This document shows positions 16,761 through 25,455 of a DNA stretch of 64,000 nucleotides, in pieces. Where the stretch lies: contig CAMVUM010000011.1 in NCBI GenBank assembly GCA_947170725.1, forward strand, positions 19,795 to 83,794. The letters run 5' to 3'. Origin of the DNA: an uncultured Prevotella sp. GTDB taxonomy: Bacteria > Bacteroidota > Bacteroidia > Bacteroidales > Bacteroidaceae. The notes under the pieces are model-generated. The model did no database searches. It worked only from the letters and a program-made list of their open reading frames with translations, and was not told where the DNA came from. The position numbers and the translations under genes are program-made. The stretch's first letter is position 1. The number at the start of each line of letters is the position of its first letter.

Positions 16761-17467
16761 ATGTTGCCAACCAGATAGCGCCGCCACATACGCCTTGGTT
16801 CCTTTATCAGCCGATAGAGCCATTCCAAAGAATGCTCCTGCCACCAAAGAGGAGCACGTTTATATGTACCGGCAAAAAAGTCGAACACCGCCCCTATCGT
16901 ACCCACATGGCAATGGATGTCCAGCCTGTCCCAGTTGGCGTATGTCCACTTCTCCTGTTTCGGAGCCGTCATGCCAATCCAAAGCAAATCAGGGTTGGCG
17001 TCATTGATAGCCTTGATGATGGCGGCGTTATCTTCTTCCGTGAATTCCGGTTTGTAAGGAGGGGAATATGTCACCACTTCCCACTGCGGGTAAACCTCGG
17101 CCATGCGCTTACGTATGAGTGCAAGCACCTTTTCCGACGAGCCCATGAACATAACCGTTCTCACCTTTCGGTTCTCTCCCTCTTTGGGAGAGCCGAAAGA
17201 AGCCCCCATCTCAAACTCAAACAAATCCCATCCGGCTATCCGTTCCGTGGGCCTCGACTTCGCCTTAAGCCACCGGCAAGCTTTCACTATGCTTGCCCCG
17301 TCCGGAATGAGATAATCACCGTTCCGCAACGCCTCGGCAAACAAAGCATCCTTCTGGGCCGTGTTATAAGAATGTGCGTTTATCGTGTTTATAAGAACCT
17401 TGCCGCGGGGAATACGCGACAAAGCCTCAAGGTTTTCAACGATGGTCAAATCTTTAAGTCGTAACAT
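16706..17467 (-). CDS. WecG/TagA/CpsF family glycosyltransferase
   Basis: 253 residues, the family's usual length. Members transfer ManNAc-type or other sugars to a lipid-linked acceptor early in teichoic acid, ECA or capsule synthesis, at the inner face of the membrane. Motifs: INTINAHSYNTAQ near the N-terminus, DYLIPDGASIVKACRWL with the catalytic Asp, RPTERIAGWDLFEFE, and LLWIGMTAPKQEKW towards the C-terminus, then a basic, hydrophobic membrane-associating tail. It is the last gene of the capsule operon. The final codons are duplicated just past the stop. Codon use and GC resemble the chromosome more than the AT-rich middle of the locus. Confidence 0.93.
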   Translation of the reverse strand: MLRLKDLTIVENLEALSRIPRGKVLINTINAHSYNTAQKDALFAEALRNGDYLIPDGASIVKACRWLKAKSRPTERIAGWDLFEFEMGASFGSPKEGENRKVRTVMFMGSSEKVLALIRKRMAEVYPQWEVVTYSPPYKPEFTEEDNAAIIKAINDANPDLLWIGMTAPKQEKWTYANWDRLDIHCHVGTIGAVFDFFAGTYKRAPLWWQEHSLEWLYRLIKEPRRMWRRYLVGNILFFRNILKEKTKGQHPL

Positions 17468-17518
17468 GATGTTATGATTTTGTTTGGTTGGAATAAATAC
17501 TATATCTTGTCTACTACA

Positions 17519-18634
17519 TCAACATGAAATCTCTCTCAATATGCGACGCATGTTGTCCTCAAACGCTTGGAGAGTGAATTGTTTCTTAAATTTCTTATAA
17601 CCATTCTCTCCCATCTTCACCCGCAACTCCTTGTTATCGAGAAGACATGCGATACTATCAGAAAGAGATCGGGCATCCTGCTTTCTGCAAATCAGCCCGT
17701 TCTCACCATCTTTGATGACATCTGGGATACCACCCTCATCCGTCGATATTACAGGTAGCTTAAACTCCATTGCTTCAAGATTTACAAGTCCGAATGTCTC
17801 GTTATGATAATAAGTTGGAAAAACGAACACATCTGCGTTTTCAAAGAAATCCCTTTTTTCATCGCCATACTTACGGCCATGATACACCGTCATACTGTCC
17901 AACCCACGCTCTTCCACCTCACGGGCAAAACGCCTGACATCAATCTCCGCAGTCTCGCCACCTACAAAATCGCATACGAAGTTATATCCTTTGTCCTTCA
18001 ATATCCGGCAAGCATCGAGCAGCACAAGTACACCTTTGCTCTCAAGAAGATTGGAAAGAAACAAAAGATGCGGTATCTTGTTATGCCGTTCAGCCACCGG
18101 TTCTGTCTGAAGTGTCTCCGGTATTCCATTGGGACATATATAAACATCATCGCGCTTGACATATTTCTTCACATCGGCATACAACGCCTCTGCCAACAAT
18201 ATAACCTTCAAGCCATTGAAAAAACGACGATACAACTTATCATCAAGCCAACGTTCCTGTCTTGTCAAAACTCCTTTGTTGTGATAGTGTACAACAACCC
18301 TGCATCCCATACGCTTCAGCATCTGCACCACGACGAAATCCTTGTAGAAAGCTCCGCCGCAAGCGTTCGGTGTGACATAGACAAGCTGCGGTCTCAATCG
18401 TCTTACCTCTCTGCGGATTTGCCGTAACAACGTTACGAATTGCCTTATCTTCCTTACCCCTACCCTGCCTATATCAGCAAGGTCACGCGCTGTTGTCAGA
18501 TTGATATAATGACAATCGAAAGCTTCATTTATCACACGACTGTCATGGATATACTTGCCAACCATAGCTGCACCATGAACTGGGGGAGGAAGGTGGAGAA
18601 TGAAAAGGATGGTTGGTTTCATATTTTTAATCAT
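17519..18634 (-). CDS. Glycosyltransferase family 4 protein
   Basis: 371 residues, GT-B fold. N-terminal KPTILFILHLPPPVHGAAM is the first Rossmann strand and acceptor loop. The C-terminal donor domain shows LLFLSNLLESKGVLVLLDAC, then VFVFPTYYHNETFGLVNLEAMEF, the E-x7-E region of GT4 enzymes, and ISTDEGGIPDVI. It adds a sugar to the lipid-linked repeat unit in the cytoplasm. The ATG at 18634 overlaps the licD stop by 8 bases; a second ATG at 18622 is also possible. The donor sugar cannot be predicted. Confidence 0.93.
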   Translation of the reverse strand: MIKNMKPTILFILHLPPPVHGAAMVGKYIHDSRVINEAFDCHYINLTTARDLADIGRVGVRKIRQFVTLLRQIRREVRRLRPQLVYVTPNACGGAFYKDFVVVQMLKRMGCRVVVHYHNKGVLTRQERWLDDKLYRRFFNGLKVILLAEALYADVKKYVKRDDVYICPNGIPETLQTEPVAERHNKIPHLLFLSNLLESKGVLVLLDACRILKDKGYNFVCDFVGGETAEIDVRRFAREVEERGLDSMTVYHGRKYGDEKRDFFENADVFVFPTYYHNETFGLVNLEAMEFKLPVISTDEGGIPDVIKDGENGLICRKQDARSLSDSIACLLDNKELRVKMGENGYKKFKKQFTLQAFEDNMRRILREISC

Positions 18635-19427
18635 CCAAAAGAAACATTTCTGTAGAATGTATATGCCGCTTCTCTATCGGAGGAAGTTTCATATAATCTC
18701 CATAAAGCTGTTTAAGATATGCTGAACTATCAAAAGGACCATAAAATTGTGTATCTTCAAAATCATACAACACTGGTTCTCCCATTATCTTTATGTCAAC
18801 GAACTCTTTCATTCCCCATGCACCAAACAAATTAGCCAATACACTTGGTTCTATCTCTCTTTTAGACATTTTACAATCAATGTAATATGGAATCGTGGTT
18901 TTCTTCATTGATATTATTGTTTGACATACTTTTGCAAACATTCCTTTGAAGAATGGTCTGTTTTCAGTTTCCATAAAAAGAAGTTTCTGCAACTTAAAAC
19001 AACTTCGAATATACCAATTAAAAGAAAATATCCCAAGTTTATCATCAGTATAGTCAAGTGGAAAAATATCAATGTTCAATCCCAGTTTTTCTTCTGATTT
19101 CACAGAATAGGTCTCTTTTACCCATGTCTTAGTATCTGAGAGCTTCCCAATACCCAATATTGCATAATCTGAGTTATCAACAGTCAGCATTTTGTATCGC
19201 GCTGGAAGTTCTTTTTCGGCTATATTAACAAAACGGGCATAATATTTACGTGGTATACCAAAATCCATATCATCATCCCATGGAATAAAGCCTTTGTGAC
19301 GTATTGCTCCTAACATTGTACCACCAAGCATGTAATAAGGAATATCATTATCTATACATATACGATGAAATTCTTTAGCCATATCAAGGAGTATGAGATG
19401 TGTTTGATCAATTATAAGATTTTTCAT
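18627..19427 (-). CDS. LicD family phosphotransferase
   Basis: 266 residues. LicD enzymes move a phospho-substituent such as phosphocholine or glycerol/ribitol phosphate from a CDP-linked donor onto a glycan. The diagnostic block YMLGGTMLGAIRHKG then IPWDDDMDFGIPRKYY lies at residues about 31-65, with the metal-binding Asp cluster. INIDIFPLDYT follows in mid-protein. It lies close to a gene for a cytidylyltransferase fusion and an SDR, so a CDP-linked donor made by these proteins is a reasonable inference. It is translationally coupled to the gene before it (overlap with the end of the frameshifted membrane-protein frame) and to the GT4 gene after it. AT-rich compared with the last two genes of the operon. 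Confidence 0.93.
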   Translation of the reverse strand: MKNLIIDQTHLILLDMAKEFHRICIDNDIPYYMLGGTMLGAIRHKGFIPWDDDMDFGIPRKYYARFVNIAEKELPARYKMLTVDNSDYAILGIGKLSDTKTWVKETYSVKSEEKLGLNIDIFPLDYTDDKLGIFSFNWYIRSCFKLQKLLFMETENRPFFKGMFAKVCQTIISMKKTTIPYYIDCKMSKREIEPSVLANLFGAWGMKEFVDIKIMGEPVLYDFEDTQFYGPFDSSAYLKQLYGDYMKLPPIEKRHIHSTEMFLLDD

Positions 19428-19724
19428 GTTGATTTAAACAAGTATTACTCTGAACTTTTAATAATACAGCAATTAGAATTGCTAATGTTCCACAGAAACT
19501 CATAGAAAACTGTATCATTTCCAAGCCTGAATTTAACAAAATTATAATAGTCTGATATAAAAAGCGACAAAAAGTATAAGTTTCCAATTCTTTATATGAG
19601 TTATTACACCAGTCAATGCTGCAAAATATTCAAAATCAACTTTAGACAAAATACGGGACATTACAACACCTATGAGAGTCTGTACAGAGCCCCCTTTAAG
19701 AAAAACGCTTTTATTCTCTTTCAT
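19408..19724 (-). pseudogene. Frameshifted small membrane protein (about 105 residues)
   Basis: Frame 1 runs from the ATG at 19724 (MKENKSVFLKGGSVQTLIG...) to a stop at 19542 and contains a hydrophobic helix (WKLILFVAFYIRLL). A shift by one base near 19550-19570 opens a frame reading LYQTIIILLNSGLEMIQFS then FCGTLAILIAVLLKV, ending at a TGA at 19408 inside the licD start. The overlap with licD is typical of coupled operon genes and supports the second frame as real coding. Together they would encode a protein with three hydrophobic segments. No family recognised. A sequencing error rather than a true mutation is possible. Confidence 0.5.
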
Positions 19725-19762
19725 CCGACATTAATAATAACATCATATACTTAATTGTATTT

Positions 19763-20458
19763 TTATTTATAACTATATCCACCATTCACTTCTATCAAGC
19801 TCCCATTAATAAACGGATTGTCAATACAGAAGCGGAAAGCATCTACAATTTCTTCTATTGTCGCAAAACGATGAATGGCTGTCTTCTTGTAAATATTCTG
19901 TTTTATTTCCTCCGGTTTTTCTTTCTGCCAAGGCGTTTCTACAAATCCTGGCACAATTGCGTTCACGGTTGTTCCTGTTCCTTCAAATTCCTTTACCAGA
20001 TTCTTACAAAGAGCATGAACTGCTGATTTTGTGACACCATAGGCCAATACCGTTCCATGAGGGCTCAATCCCATTTGTGAACCAGTAAACAAGATACGTG
20101 ATCCATTGGGAATAATTGGAAAAAACTCCCTGCACATAATATAATGTGAATTCACCGCGACTTCCATCATGGCGTCCCAGTCCTTATCTTCATATTCCGT
20201 AAATGATTTACGGATAGACATTCCGGCATTGCACACAAGACAATCCAAATGTTCTGTCTTGCTTTTTACATACTCTATAAACTTATAAACATCCTCACGC
20301 TTGGTCTGGTCTGTCTTTACCGCCTCATAATTATCTATCTTTTCTGTAAACTCAGAACCGACATAGGTGGCAAATACATAATACCCTTTAGCTATAAGCA
20401 TCTTGGCGACACCCATTCCCATTCCAGATGTTCCTCCTGTAACTACTGCATATTTCAT
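19763..20458 (-). CDS. Short-chain dehydrogenase/reductase (SDR)
   Basis: 231 residues from the ATG at 20458, chosen because the longer frame would overlap the preceding gene and this start places the Rossmann strand at once (MKYAVVTGGTSGMGMGVAKM). Classical SDR motifs: TGGTSGMG nucleotide binding, CLVCNAGMS (NAG), a catalytic Ser in LFTGSQMG and YGVTK (Tyr and Lys). It is probably an NAD(P)H-dependent sugar or polyol reductase. It starts 5 bases after the cytidylyltransferase/oxidoreductase fusion, so the two probably act in the same pathway, perhaps making a CDP-linked polyol (inference). Confidence 0.92.
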   Translation of the reverse strand: MKYAVVTGGTSGMGMGVAKMLIAKGYYVFATYVGSEFTEKIDNYEAVKTDQTKREDVYKFIEYVKSKTEHLDCLVCNAGMSIRKSFTEYEDKDWDAMMEVAVNSHYIMCREFFPIIPNGSRILFTGSQMGLSPHGTVLAYGVTKSAVHALCKNLVKEFEGTGTTVNAIVPGFVETPWQKEKPEEIKQNIYKKTAIHRFATIEEIVDAFRFCIDNPFINGSLIEVNGGYSYK

Positions 20459-20462
20459 ACTT

Positions 20463-21809
20463 CTATATCTCCATAAAGTTTTTACGTTCAATAAACTGCT
20501 GCATCACTTCCGCCATACATACACTTTCCCGACGACGAAGACGTGCCGAAGAGAAACGCTTATTCACTATACACGAAGCGAACTCCTGTATTTCATAGCG
20601 TAGTCCCGCTCCATCCCATTTATAAAAGAACTTCTTATTATCATTCTGGTTCTCATAGCGCAGTTCAAAATAGTCTGTCTTCCACCAAGGACTCGGAACA
20701 TAAGCATAACCTTTTGTTCCGGAAATCACAAGATTACCTTCAGTCTTAACGCCAAGCCCCACCTTAAACGAACAGACCGCATTCTTGAAACGGAACACTC
20801 CTTTGGTATAAACATCAACACCATTCTCTATACGTGAATAAATATTGAGATTGTCATATTGCGTTCCCATCAGTTTTATAATTGGCAACAGCGGATAGCT
20901 TCCCAGTTCAAACAGCGAACCACCAGCCTGTTTCGGGTCAAATTCCCGCAATGTCTTATCGCCCCAGACCTTTGATAATGAAGCCTCAACGTCTACGACA
21001 TCGCCGATTACGCCACTCTTTATCATTACCATCAGATGATTGAACGCCGGACAATGTGCCGTCTTATTGGCTTCCATCAGTATCACACCTTTTTCCTCAG
21101 CCAAGGCAAACAGTTCACGGGCTTCATCACCATTCAACACCATCGGCGTTTCACACAGAACATGACGACCGGCCTCAAGTGCCTGTCTGATGAGCGTGTA
21201 GTGGGTAAGATGCGGCGTAGCAATATATACGGCATCAACTTCACCAAGCATCTTGTCATAATCACGATAGACATCTGGAATATCGTGCTCTACTACAAAC
21301 GCCGCCGCACGTCCGAAATCCGTATCATAGACAGCAGAGACTTCTACACCACTGACACATGACGTCTCACTCACAAACCGTGGAGCAATACGGCCGGCAC
21401 CAACAATGCCAACCTTAACAATCTCTTGAGACTCAGCCCGTAGCATCGTACTGCTGATACCTTCCGTCCGTGGAAGATAAACAACCTTGCAGAACTCATT
21501 AAGATAATCAAACTTGCCTTCCCAATCAGAACCAATAGCGAATATATCAACACTATATTTCTGTACGTCGTCTATCTTCTGTCCGACATAATCTTCTATT
21601 ATTATCTGATCAGCCAGTCCTGTAGCCTTCACAGCCTCAACGCGCTCCAAAACATTATTACGCACGTTCAATTTACCACGATTGCGGTCAAAATTGTCAT
21701 TCGTAACACCAACTATCAGATAGTCACCAAGTTCTTTGGCACGACGCAACAAATTAATATGACCCTGATGAAGCAGATCGTATGTACCGTAGGTTATAAC
21801 TTTAGTCAT
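20463..21809 (-). CDS. Fusion: glycerol-3-phosphate-type cytidylyltransferase + Gfo/Idh/MocA oxidoreductase
   Basis: 448 residues in two domains. Residues 1-128 are a TagD-like cytidylyltransferase: ITYGTYDLLHQGHINLLRRA with the HxGH signature (His14, His17), SDWEGKFDYL and RTEGISSTMLR. Residues about 130-448 are a Gfo/Idh/MocA oxidoreductase: VKVGIVGAGRIAPRF nucleotide-binding loop, AVYIATPHLTHYTLI, and HVLCETPMVLNGDEA where the family's usual EKP reads ETP, so the conserved Lys is missing. The first half should join CTP to a phospho-alcohol; the second should oxidise or reduce a sugar or polyol, possibly altered. Clustered with an SDR and LicD. The exact product is unknown. Confidence 0.9.
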   Translation of the reverse strand: MTKVITYGTYDLLHQGHINLLRRAKELGDYLIVGVTNDNFDRNRGKLNVRNNVLERVEAVKATGLADQIIIEDYVGQKIDDVQKYSVDIFAIGSDWEGKFDYLNEFCKVVYLPRTEGISSTMLRAESQEIVKVGIVGAGRIAPRFVSETSCVSGVEVSAVYDTDFGRAAAFVVEHDIPDVYRDYDKMLGEVDAVYIATPHLTHYTLIRQALEAGRHVLCETPMVLNGDEARELFALAEEKGVILMEANKTAHCPAFNHLMVMIKSGVIGDVVDVEASLSKVWGDKTLREFDPKQAGGSLFELGSYPLLPIIKLMGTQYDNLNIYSRIENGVDVYTKGVFRFKNAVCSFKVGLGVKTEGNLVISGTKGYAYVPSPWWKTDYFELRYENQNDNKKFFYKWDGAGLRYEIQEFASCIVNKRFSSARLRRRESVCMAEVMQQFIERKNFMEI

Positions 21810-21982
21810 TATTTACAACTATTTACATCAAGTTAGATTAGTACTCAGATTAGGGCATCACCCTTTGGAAATGAACTTTTACAAGTATCTCCACAGATTT
21901 GATTTGTACCAAATAAGTCTTACATTTTGCATCTTCCTTATAATATCTTTTCCTCCTTGAGCATATACAACATTTGTCTATG

Positions 21983-22141
21983 TCAAAAAAGGATACAAGG
22001 GATTGATTCACCGAAAGCGGTTCCAGGCATTGCCATACTTCCACCACTAATATATACACCCATGCCACTGATACAGCAACAGCCATTCCACCTGAAGAAC
22101 TTTATCTTCTTGCATGGTCGTCCTTTAGCCATACAATCCAT
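21983..22141 (-). CDS. Possible short Cys/Gly-rich ORF or gene remnant
   Basis: In the 354-base gap (21810-22163) between a glycosyltransferase and the cytidylyltransferase fusion, a 52-codon minus frame carries six Cys (CMAKGRPCKK..., NGCCCISGMG..., SIPC) and a Gly-rich middle. An overlapping 78-codon frame (21850-22086) is also open. Neither has a recognised family or a good start context. It could be a decayed gene like the two other broken genes of this operon, or chance. Confidence 0.2.
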   Translation of the reverse strand: MDCMAKGRPCKKIKFFRWNGCCCISGMGVYISGGSMAMPGTAFGESIPCILF

Positions 22142-22163
22142 GTAACAACGGGCATTATGCTTT

Positions 22164-23336
22164 TCATTTCCGTAACAATCCTTTCATAATACCCTCATAC
22201 TCACGCCTTGCACTATTCTCCGTATTAAACTCTTTTTCCAATTCGATAGAGTTTTGACCGAAAGCCTTCAAATCCACGTGATGAAAATAGTCAAGGGCTT
22301 CAAGAATACTTTCTTGCTTAAATGAGTCAAATGTAATGCCGTTCACATCTTTCTTTACCAATTCAGGACAACAACCATTGTATATTGAAGTAGATACAGG
22401 AAGACCGCACGACATAGCTTCCGGTATCACAAGACTCCAATTGTCTTCGATAGTCGGAAGTATAAAAACATCAGCCACAGCGTAATATTTATGGATGTCT
22501 AAGTAGTTCACGCGCCCCTCCATCATGATACTTGGTTCTCCTGAATATCTATTTTTCAGTTCATTATACTGCTCTCCTCCACCAACAACTACAAGCATAT
22601 CATCAGGATACGAATTTATATGTTCCATCCAAGCGGAAAGCAAGTATTTTACACCTTTTCTTTCTACAATCTGCCCAGAAAACAGATACATTAATCCGTT
22701 TCTATTATGATATTTCATATGATATGCCTGATACTGATTTGAGCCTTTAAATTTCATGACATCTGTCCTAAGTCCCTCTCCATCAGCACTCATGCCCCCT
22801 ATATGAATTTTCTCTTCGTTCACTCCAATAGACATCAGGTATTTTTTTGTCTCACTTCCATTCACAAGATACCCCGTTACGAATTTGTTGGTCAATTTAC
22901 GATGCCATGTCTTCAACTTGCCATTATTTCTTTCTGTCCACAGAGTACGCTCATACCCAATGAATACCGGTTTCCTAAACAATATAGAATAAAACAAAAC
23001 CAAAGGAGTCCACTGAAAAAAACCTTCTGTAATCAACACATCTGGTTTGATATTTCGTATTGTTGATAACAATCCCCATGTCAAAGGTATCTTTTTCCCT
23101 TTTTCTATATTATACTTAAATGACATCTCATGAGTATTAAATAGCTTTTCCCCATTAAAAGGATGAGCATTCTTACCCATTACTGCTGGTATATTTTTTA
23201 ACAGATGATCATAGCGATTTTTATATCTGCAAACAGAATACATAACATGAAAATCCCCTTTGAATAAATCATTCAATCTTTTATAAAAAGGCAGACGATA
23301 ATCCAAAAATATCGGATTGCAATATAATACTTTCAT
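22164..23336 (-). CDS. Glycosyltransferase family 4 protein
   Basis: 390 residues. N-terminal VLYCNPIFLDYRLPFYKRL is the opening strand and loop of many capsule GT4 enzymes. The C-terminal domain has MYLFSGQIVERKGVKYLLSA (donor-phosphate loop), DMLVVVGGGEQY, and ADVFILPTIEDNWSLVIPEAMSCGLPV with the E-x7-E motif. It starts 2 bases after the hexapeptide acyltransferase stop and is strongly AT-rich. Adds a sugar to the repeat unit; donor and linkage not predictable. Confidence 0.93.
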   Translation of the reverse strand: MKVLYCNPIFLDYRLPFYKRLNDLFKGDFHVMYSVCRYKNRYDHLLKNIPAVMGKNAHPFNGEKLFNTHEMSFKYNIEKGKKIPLTWGLLSTIRNIKPDVLITEGFFQWTPLVLFYSILFRKPVFIGYERTLWTERNNGKLKTWHRKLTNKFVTGYLVNGSETKKYLMSIGVNEEKIHIGGMSADGEGLRTDVMKFKGSNQYQAYHMKYHNRNGLMYLFSGQIVERKGVKYLLSAWMEHINSYPDDMLVVVGGGEQYNELKNRYSGEPSIMMEGRVNYLDIHKYYAVADVFILPTIEDNWSLVIPEAMSCGLPVSTSIYNGCCPELVKKDVNGITFDSFKQESILEALDYFHHVDLKAFGQNSIELEKEFNTENSARREYEGIMKGLLRK

Positions 23337-23338
23337 CT

Positions 23339-23932
23339 TTATTTGATATTTATACTTTTAATTATAGCAGGATTCCCAAAAACATTCGAATCGCTGGGAA
23401 TATTTTGGCAAACAAAAGAGTTCGCGCCAATTCGAACATTATCCCCGATGACAATATTACCGACAATTACAGCACCTGTCCCTATTGTCACATTATTGCC
23501 AATAATTGGCTTCCCACTGCAATAAAGATTCTTTGCACCTATAACGACATGCGGATAACAAATGAAATCATCTCCGATACTCTTTGCATTAAGGTGGCAA
23601 CTGTCATTGTGTACAAAATGTACATGCTTCCCTAAACTACAACTGAATGGAAGCTTTATACTTTTATCTCCAGATAGAATCCATGAATACAATATACTTT
23701 TTCTTCCTATACGATGATAGAACAAATTACGGTTATGCTTAGCAAAAACAAGTGTGCGAACCATATTACTATATGATCCAAAGTCACTTATTATCAGGTC
23801 TTTTTTTGAAGAGAAAACATATAAAATCTGGCACGGTATAGTCCTCCACCAATTGATTATAAACGTCATCAATCTAAATATGCTTTTCGAAGAAGAACCT
23901 ACAAAAATCTTTTCTTCATATATATACTTCAT
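23339..23932 (-). CDS. Hexapeptide-repeat (left-handed beta-helix) acyltransferase
   Basis: 197 residues from the ATG at 23932, which lies 4 bases after the previous stop; a longer start would overlap that gene. The C-terminal half shows hexapeptide turns: FICYPHVVIGAKNLYCSGKP, then IIGNNVTIGTGAVIVGNIVIG, then DNVRIGANSFVCQNIPSDS and FGNPA, like serine O-acetyltransferases and sugar acetyltransferases. It probably O- or N-acetylates a sugar of the repeat unit using acetyl-CoA. With the membrane acyltransferase gene next door broken, it may be the only working acetylation enzyme in the locus. Confidence 0.88.
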   Translation of the reverse strand: MKYIYEEKIFVGSSSKSIFRLMTFIINWWRTIPCQILYVFSSKKDLIISDFGSYSNMVRTLVFAKHNRNLFYHRIGRKSILYSWILSGDKSIKLPFSCSLGKHVHFVHNDSCHLNAKSIGDDFICYPHVVIGAKNLYCSGKPIIGNNVTIGTGAVIVGNIVIGDNVRIGANSFVCQNIPSDSNVFGNPAIIKSINIK

Positions 23933-23936
23933 ATTC

Positions 23937-24986
23937 TTATGCCTGTAAAAAATTAAACAATGCCTTTTTGTATATTCTTTGATGATCAAGAAATACCTTT
24001 ATACCTGACATATACTCATTATACACTTCATTATTCATAATAACAGCAGGATTAAATAACTCTATATCATCATATAGTAGCCCTACATTCTCTTTCTCCA
24101 CAAAATCCAAAGCATTACACCTATGTCCTATTATTGGAGTTTGATTAAATAGAATATCAAGTACGACACCACTGCTTCTCTGTGAGTAACACCCTCTATA
24201 ATTCAAGATACAGTATTTCGCTTCTCTTATATATCTGTAATAGTCATTATCCTCAATAAAGCCAAGACGTAAATCTATATTCTTAGCTTTAGATGCGATT
24301 TTAGACAAGATATCTCTCAATTGGCTCGTTGCTGGATTGCCTGCTATCAAAACTTTGTATGTAGAATCGGCAAATTTTTCTGCAACTTCTACAACACCTT
24401 TATCCTCATATATTCCGCCAACAACAGCAAAATCATATTTTTTCTTATCGTGAGTTTGCACAACTTCTTTATAATGATAAATGAAATCTGTCACAACACA
24501 TTTTGGAAGATTATAAGTTTTGGCAATAGACTCTGACGGACAAACAAGACCTGCTATTTTATTCTTTGCAAAAAAATAGATGAGACGTTTTATGCATGAA
24601 GATAAGGCATCTGTATCATATTGAATGAGATATATTCTATTTCTCCTTTTTCTAGCAAACATTGCAATTCCCAAAAGAACAGTGGATATTCCAGAATGCT
24701 GAATAACAATACAATCCTCGCTATCCGTTTCTTTGAATAGAAATCTACAGTTTCCCAATGTGTGCATCTTATTTTTCCATCCACTCAATCCTTCTACAGA
24801 ATCATATGGCAACTTCAATATTTCTTCAGGTTTAAACCTATTAGCTATCACAGGACCACCTGCGACTTTCACTTCACAGCTATCACTAAATAGGTCTATA
24901 TAATTTTTAGAAACAGGATACGAGTGACCTGTCATTTTCCCATTACGGGAATTACTCTTCACGTCAGCAATTATTATTCGTCTCAT
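23937..24986 (-). CDS. Glycosyltransferase, GT4-like
   Basis: 349 residues. The N-terminus is less typical (MRRIIIADVKSNSRNGKMTG), but the C-terminal half is GT-B: FAVVGGIYEDKGVVEVAEKF (donor loop), YKVLIAGNPATSQL, YCILNYRGCYSQRSSGVVLDIL in place of the E-x7-E block, and TPIIGHRCNALDFVEKENVG. The ATG overlaps the final TGA of the decayed acyltransferase frame upstream (ATGA), showing the two were coupled. AT-rich. Confidence 0.82.
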   Translation of the reverse strand: MRRIIIADVKSNSRNGKMTGHSYPVSKNYIDLFSDSCEVKVAGGPVIANRFKPEEILKLPYDSVEGLSGWKNKMHTLGNCRFLFKETDSEDCIVIQHSGISTVLLGIAMFARKRRNRIYLIQYDTDALSSCIKRLIYFFAKNKIAGLVCPSESIAKTYNLPKCVVTDFIYHYKEVVQTHDKKKYDFAVVGGIYEDKGVVEVAEKFADSTYKVLIAGNPATSQLRDILSKIASKAKNIDLRLGFIEDNDYYRYIREAKYCILNYRGCYSQRSSGVVLDILFNQTPIIGHRCNALDFVEKENVGLLYDDIELFNPAVIMNNEVYNEYMSGIKVFLDHQRIYKKALFNFLQA

Positions 24987-25361
24987 TCTGAAATCTGTTT
25001 TTTTATGTTCCTATAAATTATGTCATAAATATACGCTACCGCAAAAGAGCAAGAAGTAAATACCATATTCCTTATTAAATAGATAGTGTACACCAAAGTA
25101 ACAAAAAGAGCCTAAGATCAAATACGCGATAATAATATCCAAACATCGTTTCCATTTACCATAAACATAATAGTCTTCTACTGTTTTGGTACTGTTCAAA
25201 TATCCTGTCAATAAAAGGAATAGAGGAACTACTGTCTTTCCCAAGACAACAAATATGTCTTGTACAGGACCAATGTTTTTGGATATGTTATGATTCAGCA
25301 TCACCATTATGATAGCCATAGCTCTGATTAAATTCAAACTAAATATTTGCTCTTTATGCAT
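24983..25361 (-). pseudogene. Acyltransferase family 3 gene with internal deletion
   Basis: The 112-codon frame from 25361 begins MHKEQIFSLNLIRAMAIIMV then MLNHN, the catalytic-His start of membrane O-acyltransferases, and includes VPLFLLLTGYL, but stops at 25023. Family members are normally about 330-360 residues. In another frame the DNA continues VFTSCSFAVAYIYDIIYRN then IKKQISE and a TGA at 24983 that overlaps the next gene's ATG, as a true C-terminus would. So the start and end of the gene survive while most of the middle is gone, with a frameshift at the join. Membrane O-acylation by this gene is lost. Confidence 0.75.
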
Positions 25362-25455
25362 TGCTTTTATTAGTATTGTAATTCTAGAAAAAAGACATTG
25401 AATTAACTACAGATATCTGAGATAATTAAATTGGTCATGGATGACATAATTGGTA

